This document shows, piece by piece, positions 24,449-35,783 of a DNA stretch of 64,000 bases. Below the pieces are notes generated by a model. That model did not search any database and was not told the origin of the DNA. It was given only the letters and a program-made list of their open reading frames with translations. The stretch is from Arctopsyche grandis (Eukaryota; Arthropoda; Insecta; Trichoptera; Hydropsychidae). The position numbers were made by a program, and so were the translations under genes. The DNA lies in NCBI RefSeq assembly GCF_051622035.1, contig NC_135356.1, positions 26,008,839-26,072,838 of the forward strand, written 5' to 3'. Each line of letters starts with the position of its first letter. Position 1 is the stretch's first letter.

Positions 24449-25177
24449 CATGACAAATTAACCCATGCACTAAACCAAACTGGGATAAATGCAAAGGATA
24501 TCGCCCTTTTGAAGAACCTATATTGGAACCAATCTACTGTTGTGAAGGTTGAAGACTTGGAAACCGAAAAAGTAGAAATTAGTCGAGGGGTACGGCAGGG
24601 ATGTGTATTGTCACCCATGCTCTTCAATCTGTATTCGGAAATGGTGTTCAACCAGACAGTCGATAGTCGAATAGGAGTAAAAATAGACGGCGAAATTATA
24701 AATAATATCCGTTTCGCTGATGATACGGCAATATTGACTGAGAGTGCCGAAGACCTGCAATCGTTATTGATCGCAATTGATCATTCATGTCAAAAATGGG
24801 GTCTGTCTATTAATATCAACAAGACAAAATCAATGGTCATATGTAAAGAAAAGACGGATCCATTAAACCTGAGTGTGCGCGGACAAATGATTGAACAGGT
24901 CGAACAATACGAATACCTAGGAGCAATGATCAATACGGACGTCAGTTCCGAAATGGAGATAAGAAGAAGGATCGAAATAGCAAGAAATGCCTTCGGCAGC
25001 ATGAAAAATGTTTTGTGTTGTCGAAAGTTTTCTATGAAATTGCGCTTAAGAGTCCTGCACTCCTATGTTTGGTCGGTGTTGCTGTACGGATGCGAAACGT
25101 GGACACTGTTAGTGGCATCCATGAACAGGATAGAGTCCTTTGAAATGTGGTGTTACCGGAGGATGCACGGGCCATAA
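24449..25177 (+). pseudogene. RTE-like reverse transcriptase, C-terminal half
   Basis: The open frame reads KVEISRGVRQGCVLSPMLFN, then IRFADDTAIL, the catalytic FADD box of reverse transcriptase. WGLSININKTKS, YEYLGAMI and SVLLYGCETWT follow, in the order found in RTE/BovB-type elements. The protein lacks the endonuclease and the first RT blocks and stops soon after the RRM motif at 25177. The upstream part of the same open frame (24251-24448) belongs to the host sequence, not the element. Confidence 0.85.
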
Positions 25178-25240
25178 ACGATGTCTGCCCATGGTAGTCG
25201 CCTACGTCCGAATACGGATTCGGCATTAGAAGAAGAAAAA
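24449..25240 (+). mobile_element. 5'-truncated RTE-like non-LTR retrotransposon
   Basis: A 792-bp insert flanked by the perfect duplication GTAATTATT (24440-24448 and 25241-25249). The empty site is present in copy 2 at about 42384. The 3' end is an AGAAGAAGAAAAA-type tail. Only the second half of the reverse transcriptase and the connecting region were copied, as expected for incomplete target-primed reverse transcription. Confidence 0.9.
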
Positions 25241-25837
25241 GTAATTATTAATTTAATGTATTTTTATGTACTATCTACATTTTTTAAAAAAAAAAAATGT
25301 AGATCATTATTTTTGTCGAAATATACTTTTTTGACATTGATTTATTTGTTATTATTGAGTCGTTAAGAACTACACAATCTCCTTTTTACTTTTTTTATAT
25401 AGGTATAATAACTTTTCAATAGTCTGAAATATGGAATGTCCTAACAAAATATATACATAGGTAAAATGATAATAATTAAATGAAAAATTTTCATTATATC
25501 CTTAATCTTATATTATTTTTATTATATTTAGAGAATGATTTTCTTCAGCAATTATTATTTAGGAAATCAAAGTAGTGACGCACCCAAAGTTTTCCAAAAA
25601 AAAGAAACATGACTGAAGTTAATTTAAAATCCTTATTAAGGGATCGTAAGATACCGTACCATATATATCACGAGTGTTTTTATATGGGAGCCCTTCGATT
25701 TTGATCCTAGAATAATTTTGAGCCAATTTAAAACTAGTCTAGGATCTCAGTTAGGGTACTTTGAGATGGTATACCAAATTTGGTGATTTCAAGTCAAAAA
25801 CTGCGGCTGTGCGTAGCAGACATGCACATAAACCTAT

Positions 25838-25870
25838 ACACACACACACACACTCACACACCATGCACAC

Positions 25871-25914
<44 letters not shown>
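25838..25914. repeat. (CA)n then (TA)n microsatellite
   Basis: CA repeats at 25838-25870 are followed by a TA array to 25914. The corresponding place in copy 2 (from 43519) carries a hAT insertion and a hugely expanded TA array. Confidence 0.9.
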
Positions 25915-25917
<3 letters not shown>

Positions 25918-27094
25918 CATATGCAAGGATTTTTTTCAATAGTGCCGGAACTCATTTTTTGTCAAAAATTTTAGTAAAGAAAACTGTCTGATTGCTTTTG
26001 AAACATTAAAAATGCAACAAAACACTGCATTATTTGACAAAAAAAGCCCTGCATATATATGTATGTATGTAGATACATACATACATGCATATGTACATAC
26101 ATTGATAGACTAAGGCTATATTATACATAAATTAAAAATTAATGTTTTTTATATAAATATATGTACATATTTATGTACATTTGTCGTATATGTTTGTATA
26201 TACATATATACTCCAGGATTTATGTCAGTTTGCATAAATAAAAATATTTTTATACTTTCAAACCTTTATGAATATGAATAAATGGAAGACAGAATTTGTA
26301 GTAGTCAAATTATCGCACTTTAACATGCATATGATCAGATGCTTATAATATAACATGAGATACAAATCAAAATAAGAATATCCACAATACATGTACATTC
26401 GAATATATCAAAATAATCTAGATCTAATAATTCAGGCCAAGTCGGTGGTGGGGTGATTTGGTGACCAACAAGACAAGATATTTAATAATACAATGAATAG
26501 TTATGTATATGTTGAACCAGATGTACAACAGGAGGTACAATCTTTCTCTGTCAGAAAGGCGCTTATTTAAAAAAAAAAAAATAGCATATACAATATTAGT
26601 AGACACCGTTAGTATTAGTACCGTGTAACAAAAATTAATGCAGTAGGTACATGTATGTGCTTTTAAAAGTTTATATCATTATCTGACTTTTTGGATCCAA
26701 TTATGTACTTATCTCCTAAACCACTTAACAGATTAGGTTAAAACTTTTTTTACATGTACATACATATATGATAAAATTCAAACACTTGTTTTTTTTTTTA
26801 ATAATTTTATCTAGACCGAAATTAGTACTTTTATTCTAGAGTTTTGAGGTGGACAAATTTAATTTAATTTATATATGTTTTAATTTATCACATTTAAACA
26901 ATTTTATTTACAACAGATTTTGATTTATATAAATATTTTTTAGTTTCTTATATTTCAATTTTGTATAATTGGACGATTGGGGGGGTCTGTAACAAATTAA
27001 AAATAATTTGGGGGTGCATAGACAGCGTCGGGTGATCCGCGAAAGAAATATAAAGAAAACACATTTTCATTATTATGAAAGTTAAAATACATAA

Positions 27095-28250
27095 TTAAAA
27101 ATCCGTTGCTACTGACGGTGCTACGGCAACGACACCGAGGCTTTCTGGCATGCTTAAAACAAGCTATACTGAATGTATTAATTGTTCATTATGATCTTAT
27201 TGAACGCTTATATAGCTCACTAGATTATGTCATTAGAGCAGTAAATAAAATCAAAAGGAATGCCATAAATGAGAGATTATTTTTCACAAACTCAGATGTA
27301 TCTATTCCAGGACAGGGGCAATTTATTGAAATATCCAAAAATGAGGAACTAAAACCAGTGTTTGAACGAGGATCCCACAAATTCTTATTACAAAAACACT
27401 GTACATACAGAAATCTAGTAAAATAATAAAAATAATAAAAGGATACAGAAATCTGCTCATAAAAATGACATATATATGTAAATTTACATAGCTTATATGA
27501 CTAACTTATTTGCCAAATTTAACAAAACCAATTTGAAGCTGTAAGGTTATCAATGAAACTCAATAAAAGCTATAAGTAAAATATAATATCTGCCTTTGTT
27601 GGCAAAATTTTTCTATACAAACAACACTTGTATAGAAGAATGTTCTCCGTCTTCAAATTTTATAAAATTGCGAAAAAGAGATGAAGATTTGCAGAAGCTG
27701 TTGATTGGTTTCCCGTCTTCCTATTTAGTATAATGTGGATTTGGAGCAGTTATGAACCTCATCACTCATGAAACTAATATAAACCTTGTGAAAAAAGAAA
27801 CCCACTGGAAATAAGTGCTCGTGGAGACTAAGTAAGAATGTTACACACAAACATAGAGTCAAACATAAATAATCTCTTATCATACCATCAGGTTCACCCA
27901 TCTCATTGAAAAAAAATGTGTTTTTGTGTTTTAAAATAATTTAATAAAAATAATTACAATTTCAACAAATATTACTTTGAATAACAATTTTTTTGTTAAT
28001 ATGTTATTTTATTTTGTGATAATTAAATTTTTTTATTTTGTGATAATTAAATAATAAAAATTACAATTTCAACAAATATTACTTTGAATAAATTTTTTTT
28101 GTTAATATCACCATTTTCCATTCAAGACATAAAAATCTATTTTATAATTTGTATATTATGCTGTTATGTATAGTTATTTCACTTGAGTGTTCGTGGTCAG
28201 GTTTAGGCTTAAATAAGAGGTCCATGGCCATAAAAGTTTGAGAACTACCG
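27095..28250 (+). pseudogene. Decayed hAT transposase (ZBED/SCAND3-like), copy 1
   Basis: Fragments in different frames: VATDGA (27103-27120), RHRGFLACLKQAILNVL, ERLYSSLDYVIRAVNKIKRN (27106-27426). After a gap come IGFPSSYLV and CGFGAVMNLIT (about 27697-27780), ending near 27909. These match the RHxGFL and C-terminal dimerisation regions of ZBED-type hAT transposases. AAAGTTTGAGAACTACCG at about 28230-28248 resembles a hAT terminal repeat. Frameshifts and internal deletions make it non-functional. A shorter copy lies at 49225-49840. Confidence 0.7.
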
Positions 28251-28736
28251 AGATGGACTAAGCTTCCTGCAAGATAAAAGTGAACATTCTCCATATTTTA
28301 ATGTCAAAGTAAGTCGCCAATTTTATTGCCCAGTAATTTTAATAATATTTGAATGCCCCCCCACACCCACCCACTTGACTATTATCTGGATCCGCTAATG
28401 CATTTGGAATTGAAGGAGTTCGTGTGAAAAGGAACGTCGTGTGTGTTCCTACTTACATACATACATTGTACGAGTTGAAAAGCGTTGGGTCGAGATTGGA
28501 GCTTTATCAACAGTCAACAATAAAACTTATTGTTGCAAAGCAATTGCAAAAATTGCAAATATACTCATATGTAAATAAGGTGTTGAATTTCTGCGAGCGA
28601 TGGTCTGGATGGCGTGAAAAATGTGCAATTTTTTAATTCGCAACTAAAACTGCACACGCTGCAGACGCCATACATTATCGTCTTACAATTCTTTACAAAT
28701 AAAATGATTCATTTTGCTTAGTCGAAGATTACTCGT

Positions 28737-28762
28737 ACTAACAGCTCGTACGAGCTGTTAGT
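28737..28762. repeat. Perfect 26-bp palindrome at a deletion joint
   Basis: ACTAACAGCTCGT is followed immediately by its exact reverse complement. Copy 2 (about 50296-50730) has roughly 400 extra bases here and only the right half of the palindrome, so the palindrome marks where copy 1 lost sequence. Confidence 0.85.
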
Positions 28763-29145
28763 GTTCAATCTGTTTGCCTTTTTGATCAGCTCAATACCAT
28801 CGGTGAACATGTTTGGGTTGATATTCGCCTAAATAATTTTTCTCTTTTAATATGCGTTTTATATTTTCCTCCCAGTGAATCACCTCATATAATTAGTTAA
28901 TTTTTTTCAAACTTGCAAAAGAACTTAAGGTTTTTGGCTGGCGGGAGGGTTAATTCTAGGAGTTTGAGTAATGAATTAATTTTTATTCCCGAATTATTAA
29001 ATATGTATTTGTGTATATATTTGCAAATGTGTGTACGTGTATGTATATTTTTGTGTATATGTAATTATTATTGGCCAGGAAGGCCCATGGGGTTTACCTG
29101 CTAGACCTTCCTGGTATAAATATATAAATAAATAAATAAATTTCG
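28763..29145 (+). mobile_element. R1-like retrotransposon remnants and 3' tail, copy 1
   Basis: 28763-28905 encodes the end of an R1-type endonuclease piece (SVCLFDQLNTIGEHVWVDIR, LLICVLYFPPSES). 29073-29145 is a separate 3' tail with a GGCCAGGAAGGCC...GGCCTTCCTGG-type stem and a (TAAA)n end. The same tail appears at 51038-51110 and, inverted, at 42004-42082. The two parts are probably from different elements. Confidence 0.6.
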
Positions 29146-29180
29146 ATAATCGTTGATAAATGATTTTGTTTTTCGGTAAG

Positions 29181-30006
29181 TGGATGCACACTTCACGAAA
29201 TTAACTGTTGCATATTGGACATCGACGAGATTCGCCTGAACCAAGCTATGGATCTATCGAATATTATGGGGATGTTGACACCTTTAGAAAGTTTAGAGCA
29301 AAAAGCGATGGATTTTATTATTGATAATTTTGGGATTGTGAGTAGTGTCGATTGTAAAAAATAGTATTATTTCTTAATTAACAATAAATAATTTATATTT
29401 ACACATATTTCAGTTGTACAAAACGCCAGAGTTCTGTCGTTTACCGGATTCTCTCGTATTGAAAATTTTGAGATCAGATCGATTAAATGTGTCTTCCGAA
29501 GAAGAAGTCTTCCATGCTGTGAGACTTTGGATCACTTTTGACGAAAATAATCGTAAAGAAAAATTAATAGATATGCTAAGCTCAGTGAGACTAACATTGT
29601 TGTCCTTGGAGGTAAATAATTTTGTGTTTCCCTATCACTGACGTATTTTTCTATCACTCGATAATAATGTTATATAAATTTATAATATTATTATTACATG
29701 ATTTTTATTATTATATAACATTATAGAATATTAATTTTTATTTTCAGTTTTTCCTCCTTGAAGTTGTGGAATTATGCGAGCCATTCGAAGAATGTATGAT
29801 CAACCTCAATCAAGCTGTTTATGAAATGATGATACCCAATCATCTCAGCAAACCCAAATATCGCATGGGGAGAGCAAAACTGGCAGTCATTGGTGACTCT
29901 GAACTCACAGACGTGAGTATGGTGTATAAATGCTATACCCTATTTGACTTACCATCAGCAATTGGAAAACTCTAGACTTCATCTTCTAAACTCTAGAAGA
30001 TTCATA

Positions 30007-30081
<75 letters not shown>

Positions 30082-31570
30082 TATATAAATTTTGGGTAAC
30101 ATTTTGCTGATGAATAAGAATCGTATATTTTCCTTCTGACTGCCAAGTTAACTGAAATGAGTATAAATTTAAATTGAATATGTACATGTTTTTAGGCGTC
30201 CAGTACTATCGATATCTACGATGGAGTCAGAAATACGTGGACCCAATCAAAAAAACTAAATATCGACCGTGCGAGGTTCGGTTCAGTCGTTGTTAACGAT
30301 TGGATATTAATCATCGGTGGATGCAGACCGATAAGAATATGTGAAGCGATAATCGGGGTACCTCTTAGCGAAGTATGATTCAATTTATTTTTAAACGTGT
30401 TGTAAATTGGACCCTAATAACTAATGTGCAAATTAGTAATTACCAAATTACTGATGTGATGTAGTTCACCAATATTTTGATCTACATGTAACAAATTTTT
30501 AGATAGGTATAATTAATTACGTTACATCTAGTTGACTAGCTATAAGTTAGAGTTTGATATCCTATAACAAAATCCAAGTGGCGGAATACTATTCACATGT
30601 AGATCAAATCAATTATTTATTTTATAAACTAATATTGTAGAAATATATACCTACATAATATAGATAGAAATACATATTTATAGTATAATCGAAATAATTT
30701 ATCTTTATCGTTTGTAGGTAATATATATAGATTTAAAGGATGGCCAGATTCACGAATTGAAATCATTAAATGGACCACGATTCAACTTTCAAGTGGCAAC
30801 AATTTCAGACGATTCATCTACTGACGTGTACGTCATCGGCGGTTTTAGTGATTATAAAACTGCATTGACGACAGTGGAGAGGTAAAATCTAAAACTTTAA
30901 CTGTTATAAAATAGTAATCCCTATCTAAAATCAAATCTCTGAACAGGTGGAACAGCGAGAAGCAGATCTGGAAAAAAAATATCGCTCGTATGCTCACGAT
31001 AAGTATTCATCCCGGTGTATCCGTCATCAACGATAATATATATCTGACAGGTGGCTTAAGAACTATCAACTTAAAGATTTATTGCACCGACCTAGTACAA
31101 ATGTACTCACCAAAAAACAATAAATGGATATATTGCACGCCCATGATCCAGAAAAGAGCAAATCACTCGGTAAATGGAAACTAGAATTTAAGCTTGTTTC
31201 GCTGTCAGTTTATGGTTTTTGGCGATTTCGAATTCCATAAGTCGTACTTAGTTGATAGATATTAAATTAAATTGAAGACTCCCAATCAGCTGCTTGGTTT
31301 GAAAGTCCTATAGACTAGTAAAATTTGAATCATTCATGGAAATGTTAATATAAGGCATAAGTGGTATTTCGTTGATAAATATTAAATTAAATTGAAGACC
31401 TCCAATCAGCCAGTTGGGTAGAAAGACATTTCAGACATATAGTCCCTATAATATCAGATGATAGTGACCATATAAATTACTTGAATCATTCATGGAGTTG
31501 TGAATATAAGGCCAGATTCTGATTATATTCTCATCAAATGTCTTAAACTGACAGTAAACACAGTCAGCAT

Positions 31571-31651
<81 letters not shown>

Positions 31652-33463
31652 TCAATACTTATAATTTATCGTTTTTAGAGCGTGACAATCAATGGGAAGT
31701 TATACGTCGGCGGTGGCTTTTGCAGCATCATCGGTAATCAAATACGTCATCTCATAAGTATGGAATCATTCGATCCTGTAGCCAACGTGTGGACTAGTTT
31801 TTCTGAGTTGCCGAGTGCGAGATCAGGAGCCGCACTTATTTTCTCTCAAAACAAACTGTTTCTCATAGGTGAGATTTTGTATATAGTATTACAGCAAATT
31901 TTTTCATAAAGGGTTTTAGAGGAGTCATAATTGATCCTTTTATCATGTGTTTCTTCTATACCATAAAATATCTAGATATTTCTGGATACTTTTTTTTATA
32001 AATAATACTCGACTCATCATTCCTTTTGTGGGCAATAAATGAATAAATGAACATTCAAATTCCAGTATCGTACTGAGCTCCAAAAACACTACAAATCAAC
32101 TTGAATTAATCTTTTCTAAACAATAATATTATGATAATACAAAAACATCCAATAAAAAATACAAATGCAAAAATTGCAAATAAAAATATAAAATATAAAA
32201 CATGGTTACAAACATTTTTCCACACATCTTTAAATATGCAATTTTTTCAACCACAAGTTCTTTTACACTGTACATTGTCATCTCGATGTTTCTCCAAGCC
32301 ACACATCCCTTAATTACTTCCCATATCTTTTCAATTGGATTGAGTTCCAGCTGAAATGGGGGTGACCTTAGAGTCTATAACATACTTTTTCTGTCGACAT
32401 TTATGCTCCAATACTAATTTATAAAGCTCTGCGGGTCAAAATAAATATTTTTTTATGTCAACCACTGCTTTATAATATCTTTTTAGGAATCTAGGGTCAA
32501 AAATAAGATCCATTATCTATCACCCACAACAGAATTCGGTACCAAATTTGGAATCAACTTTTCGGTTATCCATTTCTTATAATTGTCGAAGTTCATTTCA
32601 TGGTGATAATCTCCGGTTCTTTGATGACAGGAATTTGGAACAAAGCCTCGTTCTGTACCGGCGTTTACAATTATAAATCCTGCTCCTTTGGATGCCGCAT
32701 TTACATATAATGCCACTTTCCGAAGAATCTCTCCACGTCATTGACTTGTGTTGTGTGTTGAATGTATATACATATGTTTCATCGGTATACACGATTGGTC
32801 TACCTTCTGCTCTAAATCGAGCTATTGATCTTAAAAATGTGATTCTTTTATATACATTGCACATTTTCTCTTGTAACAATTTTCTGTCATCGGACATTTT
32901 TTTTCTGTCTGGACTGTGAAGAGTAGTGCGCTTGCCCGTAAACCCTATGGATTGTTTCATTTTTTCCAATATCCCAGAACGCATTTATTATTTATAATTT
33001 CGAGAAAATCTCGGGAACTTTGTAACCACCGTCACTGTCAAGCCACGCGTCTACCAAGAAGCAAAAAAGGCGTGGATTCGTATCGGCAGACTAACGATAT
33101 CTGTACACCCGGGCACGCACACTGTCTCAATTTTCTTCTCTCGTTGAACGAACTCTACATGTGGCCATTTTCAACACTACAGATATGAATTCCAGAGAAT
33201 GAAATTAAATCGACAACTCTTATTTTACGTTTTTATTCATAATTACTCAAAAGTGCTATACTTTCTACCTTATACTATCTCTTTCTTCAATTTTTAATTT
33301 AATCTTAATTGTTTTAGGGGGAACAGTTGCACAAAAATCTTTAGACGATGTCTGTGAGTATGATCCGAGATGTGAAGAATGGATAGCCCGTAAAAGTCTC
33401 AGCATTCCAAGGACCGGAGTGCAAGCATTAATATTGCCATACGACGTTATAGATTTTCAATAA
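29181..33463 (+). CDS. BACK-kelch repeat protein, copy 1 (5' end missing)
   Basis: Exons: 29181-29337 (start approximate), 29414-29611, 29748-29912, 30196-30372, 30718-30881, 30947-31169, 31679-31868, 33318-33463, all with GT-AG introns and compatible phases, ending in TAA at 33461. Exons 1-2 encode a BACK domain (LSNIMGMLTPLESLEQKA, then VSSEEEVFHAVRLWITFD). Exons 3-8 encode about six kelch repeats (IIGG, VYVIGGFSD, IYLTGG, LYVGGG, LFLIGG). Such proteins are usually Cullin-3 ubiquitin-ligase adaptors, but the BTB domain needed to bind Cullin-3 is absent: R1 debris lies where it should be. The remaining frame is open. The last intron holds a dead DDE transposase, and introns carry TA arrays. 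Truncated gene or distant 5' exon cannot be told apart here. Confidence 0.85.
30008..30077. repeat. (TA)n in kelch copy 1 intron 3
   Basis: Pure TA array of about 70 bp within the intron. The paralogous array is at 51976-52047. Confidence 0.95.
31579..31648. repeat. (TA)n in kelch copy 1 intron 6
   Basis: About 70 bp of TA. The paralogous array at 53552-53712 is more than twice as long. Confidence 0.95.
32510..33045 (-). pseudogene. DDE transposase fragment (Tc1/mariner superfamily), in kelch intron 7
   Basis: On the minus strand, frames at 32984-32598 and 32716-32513 together give RFRAEGRPIVYTDETYVY, then GAGFIIVNAGTERGFVPNS, GDYHHEMNFDNYKKW and LIPNLVPNSVV. The order YTDETYV, IIVxAG, GDYHxxMN, W.xEKLIPNLPPNSV is that of a DDE transposase group common in insects. 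The sequence breaks where the second catalytic Asp (VIDNA) should be, and a frameshift lies near 32700. It is present in both gene copies, so it predates the duplication. Confidence 0.75.
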
Positions 33464-34370
33464 TATTTTTGTAACAAAGTATACAATACAGTAAGAAACT
33501 TAGAATATGCTATCCAAGTCTATAAGCTAATTGCCCTTCACATTTTAAATCTAAGTTCTGAGTGTATTAGTATTATAACATTAAAGCGTTTGGATAATTT
33601 TAATAAAATAAAGAATGTATGACCGAAAAATGTAGAAAGTAATAATGCGATTTTTGAACGTAAGCGGTGAGGACGGATGAGTATTATGAATGTATTACGT
33701 AATATTATGCTAAGCATATTTAACATAACAGAATACATATTTTGTTTCTAACATTCCAAAGTAAGGCCCATCCAAGATAAGACCCTCCCAAGAAATTTTT
33801 CTGTAGAATGATTGGTCCATCTTCTTTTAAATAAACACAGCTTAAGATTTTTGATCCACGGGACTACTGATGCCACCGTAAAAGTTAACATACATTTATG
33901 ATTCCATATTTACCATTAAGTTTTTAGTCATAATGTTTCATATTGATATGATTCAATGACATCTTCACTCTTATTATATTGATGTTGTTATTCTTATTTA
34001 ATATTTGCTTGCTATTGTATTCAAGTGAGTGTTACATGCAATAAGCAATTTAAAAAAATTAAGACTTTATAGGTAAGACCTATACAAGGTGATGTTATTT
34101 TGTAAAATCTTTAAACTATCGAAATAAAAATACTTTTCTTGAATTAATGAGTTTTATTTAAAATTTGATTATAACAAGATATGTATCTCTACTGCGGTGA
34201 CTAGCTACATTTAGGATGTTCATAATAAAGCTGACCGGAAAAGTCTATATTAGGTCGTAGCGAAAGACACGAATTTTGGATTTTCATCGATGGAACTAGT
34301 GGAAAACGTGCATCGTATCAAGAAAACGTAAAATCAAAATTTTCATTGTTTATTTTTGATAAAGTAGGTA
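33464..34370. other. Kelch 3' flank, AT-rich
   Basis: Probable 3' untranslated region and downstream sequence. AAATAAAAATAC at about 34120-34131 could serve as polyadenylation signal. It is conserved in copy 2 (55536-56430). No other gene is seen. Confidence 0.5.
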
Positions 34371-34683
34371 CCACGAGCCTATAAACGTCAAACGTAAACT
34401 GTCACTTTGACATTTCTGCACTAATATACTCGTAATATCCACAAATCCGACCACTATTTTTTTGACATTATAAATAGACAATCAACATTGTTTGCAATAA
34501 TTTGATCATTTTTAGTATGGATATTTGTTTAATTGAAAATGTGGCGGCTCTACGGTATGTTCGAGGATAATTGGATTATTAGTCACATTGCGATGGTCAC
34601 AAAGACAATTTTTGCTATGAAAACCGCGAATGCGGAATATTTGGCACTCGAGTTTTCGTTAATATGATAGTTATCGTTAGTAT

Positions 34684-34841
34684 TGTGGCGGATCGCTATA
34701 CGACATGGTCGAGTTTGGTCACCTTCCTGCGAGTGGGGACCAATTCGGCTGTGTTCAGAGTAGCTACCTCACTCTGCCTTCAGCCGTCATAAATAAAGCA
34801 CGTGCATCAATATGTCAGTCGTCTCATTCGTTCATCCCCCA
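34684..34841 (+). mobile_element. Short LTR, 158 bp, sibling of 36602-36761
   Basis: It starts TGTGGCGGATCGCTATACGA and ends TTCATCCCCCA. It shares CGACATGGTCGAGTTTGG, CCTTCCTGCGAGTGGGGACC, the ATAAATAAAGCACGTGCAT polyadenylation region and AGTCGTCTCATTCGTTCATC with the solo LTR at 36602. No target duplication is visible here; the right side runs directly into a GC-rich repeat. Confidence 0.55.
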
Positions 34842-34849
34842 TAACTGGT

Positions 34850-35770
34850 GAACGATAGCTGCAGGGGCTGTAATGTGTGTATGTGTATGTATGGGTGACC
34901 AGTGGCTGTGTGTGTGTGTGTGTGTCGTAGTCTCGTTCAGCTCGCTCTGGAGCACGTGCTGGAACAGGGCGGGGTGGGGAATTAGACACGTCAGGTTGAT
35001 TATATCCTCGTGAACGATAGCTGCAGGGGCTGTATATATGCGTGTGTATGTGTGGATGACCATTGGCTGTGTATGTGTCGTCGTCTCGATCAGCTTGCTC
35101 TGGAACGGTGTGGGGTGGGGGAATTATACAAAAGAGTAATGGTTATGATCTCGTTTTTATTGATGAGTTGATGGCCGAGCCGGGGAGTTGCTCGACGCCT
35201 CTGCCCCTTTATGGCGGAGGCTGTGGATCGAGTAGGCTGTGGCTGGTCAGGAAGGGTAGACCAGCCACGCCAAGACCTTCTCGGTCGGCGTCTCACGAGC
35301 GTCTGAGAGCTCGCCGGGTTCGAGGCTTGGGTCGAACACGTGGTCGAGCATAGTCGGTGAGGCATGACTATGGAAGAAGCCATACTCCTCGGAGGGCTTC
35401 TATGATGCCAATGAGCGCTCGCCGTGATCAGACTTGGGCGGATCACGTGGCCAGCCTGCCTTAGTTCGAGGCCGGCTTTTACGTGGGACGCTGCATCTGG
35501 CGGTCCGCGCCGGGATCACTGGGTGCCGGACCCACGGGAGAATCTAGAGCGACTGACAGATGGTCGGTGTAAAAAGAGAGAAAACAAAAGCCGAAGCCGT
35601 AAGAGGACAACCAACGGCCATGAGGGTTTTTGGCTCGGACACCTCGTTTATTAAGGAGTAGATGGCGAGCCGGGGAGTTTCTCGGCGCCTGTGCCCCTTT
35701 ATGGCGGGGGCTGCAGATTGAATACGCTGGCTGGTCAGGCAGGGTAGACCAGCCACGCCAAGACTTTCTC
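34850..35770. repeat. GC-rich repeat with internal tandem modules
   Basis: A module beginning GAACGATAGCTGCAGGGGCT with a GTGTGT run occurs twice in tandem (34850-35008 and 35009-35150). The rest to 35640 is the inverted counterpart of 21793-22400. From 35655 a further partial copy (GATGGCGAGCCGGGGAGTTT to CCAGCCACGCCAAGAC) repeats the 35170-35280 part. Open frames here are by-products of the GC content. Confidence 0.65.
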
Positions 35771-35783
35771 ATCGGAAACATTT

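Larger units (their letters stand above)
24000..34370. repeat. Segmental duplication, copy 1
   Basis: The block shares its order of features with 42140-56430: the AT-rich flank, a hAT transposase relic, an R1 3' end, the whole kelch gene with its introns, and the 3' flank. Exon 2 of the kelch gene differs at seven of 198 positions between copies. Copy 1 alone carries the MITE at 24049 and the RTE fragment at 24449. Copy 2 alone carries four hAT insertions. Confidence 0.9.
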
